Assembly: GCA_051892875.1 (NCBI GenBank)
Contig: JBJFGR010000155.1
Span: forward strand, 1-26,611
Length of the DNA: 26,611 nucleotides
Source: JBJFGR01 sp051892875
Lineage (GTDB): Bacteria > Pseudomonadota > Gammaproteobacteria > Enterobacterales > Succinivibrionaceae
Direction of reading: 5' to 3'
Positions 23,941 through 26,611 of the stretch are shown one piece after another. Position numbers and translations under genes: made by a program. How positions within the stretch are numbered: the stretch's first letter is position 1; each line of letters starts with the position of its first letter. The notes below the pieces were generated by a model. It made no database searches. It saw nothing but the letters and a program-made list of their open reading frames with translations, and was not told the origin of the DNA.

Positions 23941-23984
23941 AATTTGTAGATTTATACTGGTTTAATGTAGCGGTTATTATTTGT

Positions 23985-25994
23985 ATGGAATTTAAATTAC
24001 ACTCTTCTTATGTTGCGTCTGGTGATCAACCAACGGCAATAGATCAATTAGTTTCAGGTATTCTAGATGGAAAAAAATCCCAAGTATTGTTAGGGGTAAC
24101 AGGTTCTGGCAAAACTTTTACTATGGCAAATGTTATAGCTAAGCTTAACCGTCCAACAATTATACTTGCTCATAATAAAACTTTGGCAGCACAACTTTAT
24201 GGAGAAATGAAAGAATTTTTTCCAGAAAATGCTGTAGAATATTTTGTTTCATATTATGATTACTATCAACCCGAAGCCTATGTTCCTGCGTCAGATACTT
24301 ATATAGAAAAGGATGCTCAAGTTAATGATCACATTGAGCAAATGCGTTTGAGTGCAACCAAAGCTTTATTAGAAAGAAAAGATGTTGTAATTATTGCATC
24401 TGTTAGTTCTATTTATGGCTTAGGTTCTCCAGAAACATATTTGCAGATGATGCTTCATTTGAGTGTAGGTGAACTTATAAGTCAAAAAAAGATTTGTGAT
24501 ACATTAGCAAAATTACAATATACAAGAAATGATATAGATTTTTCTAGAACCTGTTTTAGGGTAAGAGGTGATGTAATCGATATTTATCCCGCAGAAGCTG
24601 ATGATTATGCTATAAGAATTGAGCTTTTTGATGATGAAGTAGATTCAATAGTTGTTTTTGATCCTTTAACTGGTAAATGTACAAGGAATTTACAGAGAGT
24701 AACTATTTTTCCGAAGACTCATTATGTAACCCCTAAAGATGTTATAGAAAAAGCAATGGATCAAATTAAGGATGATTTACAAATAAGAAAAAAAGAATTG
24801 TTGGCGCAGAATAAATTGGTTGAAGATCAGAGATTGACAGAAAGAACCAATTGTGATTTGGAAATGCTTCATGAATTAGGGTATTGTTCAGGTATTGAAA
24901 ATTATTCTCGTTATTTGTCTGGTCGAAAACCAGGTGAAGCTCCTCCTTGTTTATTAGATTATCTGCCAAAAGATAGTTTAATGATTATTGATGAATCTCA
25001 TGTAACTGTACCACAATTAGGTGCTATGTATAAAGGTGATAGATCTAGAAAAGAAAATTTGGTTAATTTTGGTTTTAGATTGCCTTCTGCATTAGATAAT
25101 CGACCTTTAAAATTTGAGGAGTTTCAGAAATTACAACCTCAAACAATTTATGTATCTGCGACACCTAAAGAATTTGAAATAATTGAATCAAATTATGAAG
25201 TAGTTGAACAGGTGGTTAGACCTACAGGATTATTAGATCCTTTAATAGAAGTTAGACCTGTTAGTACTCAAGTTGATGATGTAATGAGCGAAATACGTCA
25301 AAGAAGTGAAGATAATGAAAGAGTATTAATAACAACTTTAACAAAAAAAATGGCAGAAGATTTAACGGAGTATCTCGAAGAGCATGGTATAAAAGTTCGT
25401 TATATGCATTCAGATATAGATACAGTGGAAAGAATGGAAATTATTAGAGATTTTCGTTTAGGAGAATTTGATGCTCTTGTTGGTATTAATTTACTAAGAG
25501 AAGGTCTTGATATACCAGAAGTTTCACTTGTTGCTATATTAGATGCTGATAAAGAAGGTTTTTTGCGTTCTAGCAGATCATTGATTCAAACAATAGGTCG
25601 AGCTGCTAGAAATATAAATGGAAAAGCTATTTTATATGCTGATTCTTATAGTGATTCTATGAAAGAGGCTATTAATGAAACCAAGAGACGTAGAAAAAAG
25701 CAAGAAGAGTATAATGTACAAAATGGAATAACTCCTAAACAGATTAATAAAAAAGTTGTTGATGTTATGAAGTTAGGTTCTAAAAATGGGGCAGTGCAAA
25801 CTAATATTAAAAATGTTAAAATGTCAGATACTGTACTTGATTTAGATAAAGTTACGGAACCGAAGAAACTTATTAATTTAATAGAAAAACTTCGTACAGA
25901 AATGAAGAAAGCCGCGAGAGAACTTAAGTTTGAGGATGCTGCAACTTTGAGAGATCAAATAAAAGAGTGTGAAGCAAGGCTTAAATTATTGTAG
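23985..25994 (+). CDS. uvrB: Excinuclease ABC subunit B
   Basis: This is the damage-verifying helicase-like subunit of nucleotide excision repair. It receives DNA from UvrA and recruits UvrC. The 669 residues compare with 673 in E. coli and match it along their length. Walker A is GVTGSGKT (37-44). The beta-hairpin that clamps DNA is in YYDYYQPEAYVPASDTYIEKDA. Walker B-like IIDESH follows; ERTNCDLEMLHELGYCSGIENYSR, SATPKE, HSDIDTVERMEI and QTIGRAARN are further helicase signatures. The C-terminal UVR motif (KLRTEMKKAARELKFEDAA...RDQI) that contacts UvrC is intact. The start ATG has no clear Shine-Dalgarno sequence, but its product begins at the usual family position (FKLHSSYVASGDQP). nrdG follows 9 bases after the stop codon. 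Confidence 0.97.
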   Translation: MEFKLHSSYVASGDQPTAIDQLVSGILDGKKSQVLLGVTGSGKTFTMANVIAKLNRPTIILAHNKTLAAQLYGEMKEFFPENAVEYFVSYYDYYQPEAYVPASDTYIEKDAQVNDHIEQMRLSATKALLERKDVVIIASVSSIYGLGSPETYLQMMLHLSVGELISQKKICDTLAKLQYTRNDIDFSRTCFRVRGDVIDIYPAEADDYAIRIELFDDEVDSIVVFDPLTGKCTRNLQRVTIFPKTHYVTPKDVIEKAMDQIKDDLQIRKKELLAQNKLVEDQRLTERTNCDLEMLHELGYCSGIENYSRYLSGRKPGEAPPCLLDYLPKDSLMIIDESHVTVPQLGAMYKGDRSRKENLVNFGFRLPSALDNRPLKFEEFQKLQPQTIYVSATPKEFEIIESNYEVVEQVVRPTGLLDPLIEVRPVSTQVDDVMSEIRQRSEDNERVLITTLTKKMAEDLTEYLEEHGIKVRYMHSDIDTVERMEIIRDFRLGEFDALVGINLLREGLDIPEVSLVAILDADKEGFLRSSRSLIQTIGRAARNINGKAILYADSYSDSMKEAINETKRRRKKQEEYNVQNGITPKQINKKVVDVMKLGSKNGAVQTNIKNVKMSDTVLDLDKVTEPKKLINLIEKLRTEMKKAARELKFEDAATLRDQIKECEARLKLL

Positions 25995-26003
25995 GTATTT
26001 TTT

Positions 26004-26495
26004 ATGAATTATAGTAAATATATCCCAATTGATGTATTAAATGGGAGAGGAACAAGATGTACGCTATTTGTCAGCGGTTGTATACATCAATGTAAAGGAT
26101 GTTATAACCAGTCTACATGGAGTGTTAATGCAGGGTTTCCATTTACAGATGAATTACTGGATACTATTATTACTGATCTTAATAATGTTAAAGTTCCAAG
26201 AAGAGGTTTGTCATTAACAGGAGGGGATCCTCTTTTACCTCAAAATTTAGAAACTGTAAAAAAAATATGTGAAAAAATTCGAGCTGAATGTTCTCCAGAA
26301 AAGGATATTTGGATGTGGACAGGGTATACATTGGAAGAGTTAACAAAAGAACAATTAGAAGTTGTTGATTATGTAGATGTTCTTATTGATGGTAAGTTTG
26401 TTCAAGAATTAAAGGTTCTTAAAGAATTTAGAGGAAGTTCAAATCAAGTAATTCATCATTTTAATAGATCTCAAGCTTATTGGAGAAAGAAGTAA
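26004..26495 (+). CDS. nrdG: Anaerobic ribonucleotide reductase activating protein
   Basis: NrdG is a radical-SAM enzyme that uses a 4Fe-4S cluster and S-adenosylmethionine to make the glycyl radical on NrdD, the oxygen-sensitive ribonucleoside triphosphate reductase. The cluster motif is Cys26-x3-Cys30-x2-Cys33 (SGCIHQCKGCYN). NGRGTRCTLFVSGC, LSLTGGDPLLPQN, DIWMWTGYTLEEL, VLIDGKFVQ and RGSSNQVIHH match E. coli NrdG almost word for word. It has 163 residues against 154, with a short extra tail after the last conserved His. Its usual neighbour nrdD is not in the window. Instead it follows uvrB by 9 bases, so the two are probably co-transcribed. Its presence implies anaerobic DNA precursor synthesis. 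Confidence 0.94.
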   Translation: MNYSKYIPIDVLNGRGTRCTLFVSGCIHQCKGCYNQSTWSVNAGFPFTDELLDTIITDLNNVKVPRRGLSLTGGDPLLPQNLETVKKICEKIRAECSPEKDIWMWTGYTLEELTKEQLEVVDYVDVLIDGKFVQELKVLKEFRGSSNQVIHHFNRSQAYWRKK

Positions 26496-26611
26496 TTTTT
26501 TTATAAACTAAAAGTTTTTTTGTTAAAAAGCAAGAAACCTTTTTTTATGAGTGTTGTTTCCTGAGTTTTGAAGTTTAAATTCCCTAAAGGTCTGTCAAAG
26601 TATTGTCAGGC
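26496..26611 (+). other. Right edge after nrdG
   Basis: No gene start is visible. AAACT (26506-26510) and AGTTT (26514-26518) could form a weak 5-bp stem followed by Ts, a poor terminator candidate for nrdG. Nothing else is supported. Confidence 0.3.

Larger units (their letters stand above)
23412..23984. other. Non-coding AT-rich stretch between the tRNA cluster and uvrB
   Basis: It holds no intact gene. It contains an extended -10-like TATGGTATAAT at 23544-23554 (plus strand) with no good -35, the TnpB remnant, a 13-bp direct repeat, short AGATAATAAA repeats near 23797-23816 and the probable uvrB promoter. Each supported item has its own entry. Confidence 0.6.

Noticed and set aside
23955..23984. 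LexA (SOS) box in front of uvrB
   Set aside because: Only a CTG half is present. The matching CAG ten bases on is GCG, and there is no alternating TA core.

Overview
The window is AT-rich chromosomal DNA of a gammaproteobacterium able to live without oxygen. YdiJ, IlvI, IlvH, PepD, FrsA, UvrB, NrdG, TolC and a CsrD-like protein all read as gammaproteobacterial forms with their usual lengths, and NrdG points to anaerobic growth. A low-GC anaerobic group such as the Succinivibrionaceae would fit, but this is inference. No phylogeny was run.

Layout. Bases 1-179 hold the last codons of a tyrosine-recombinase integrase entering from the left, followed by two hairpins and an unrecognised 146-residue gene on the minus strand (330-770). 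tolC (921-2258, minus) follows. Bases 2409-9200 form one tightly packed minus-strand operon of four genes. In transcription order they encode a 1244-residue SMC-type ATPase, a 214-residue KITE-like subunit, a kleisin-like subunit and a 371-residue protein with a TOPRIM-type nuclease centre. This is the parts list of a Wadjet (JetABCD) / MksBEFG condensin, a system known to cleave plasmids, but with the SMC gene first and with divergent subunits. It is the most interesting content of the window. Its likely promoter carries a perfect inverted repeat in the spacer between -35 and -10.

Divergently from this operon runs a plus-strand housekeeping block: ydiJ (flavin/iron-sulfur 2-hydroxyacid dehydrogenase), ilvI-ilvH (acetolactate synthase), a strong terminator, a non-coding stretch with a possible AraC-type gene remnant, a 75-residue small protein, pepD and frsA. 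frsA ends at a bidirectional terminator. Facing it on the minus strand are two membrane proteins with degenerate GGDEF and EAL domains; the upstream one resembles CsrD/MshH and the downstream one is more decayed. Next come three identical tRNA-Asn(GUU) genes in a perfect 97-bp tandem repeat, read leftward from a consensus promoter with a GC-rich discriminator. Between the tRNAs and uvrB lies about 600 bp without an intact gene, which holds a frameshifted remnant of an IS200/IS605-type TnpB C-terminus. uvrB and nrdG close the window.

How the parts relate. The integrase end, the Wadjet-like operon and the TnpB remnant mark accessory or formerly mobile DNA among conserved genes. ilvI-ilvH is a clear two-subunit operon. 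The two EAL-type genes look like c-di-GMP receptors or RNA-turnover regulators rather than enzymes. All family assignments come from reading motifs and recalled homologues. No database search was done.
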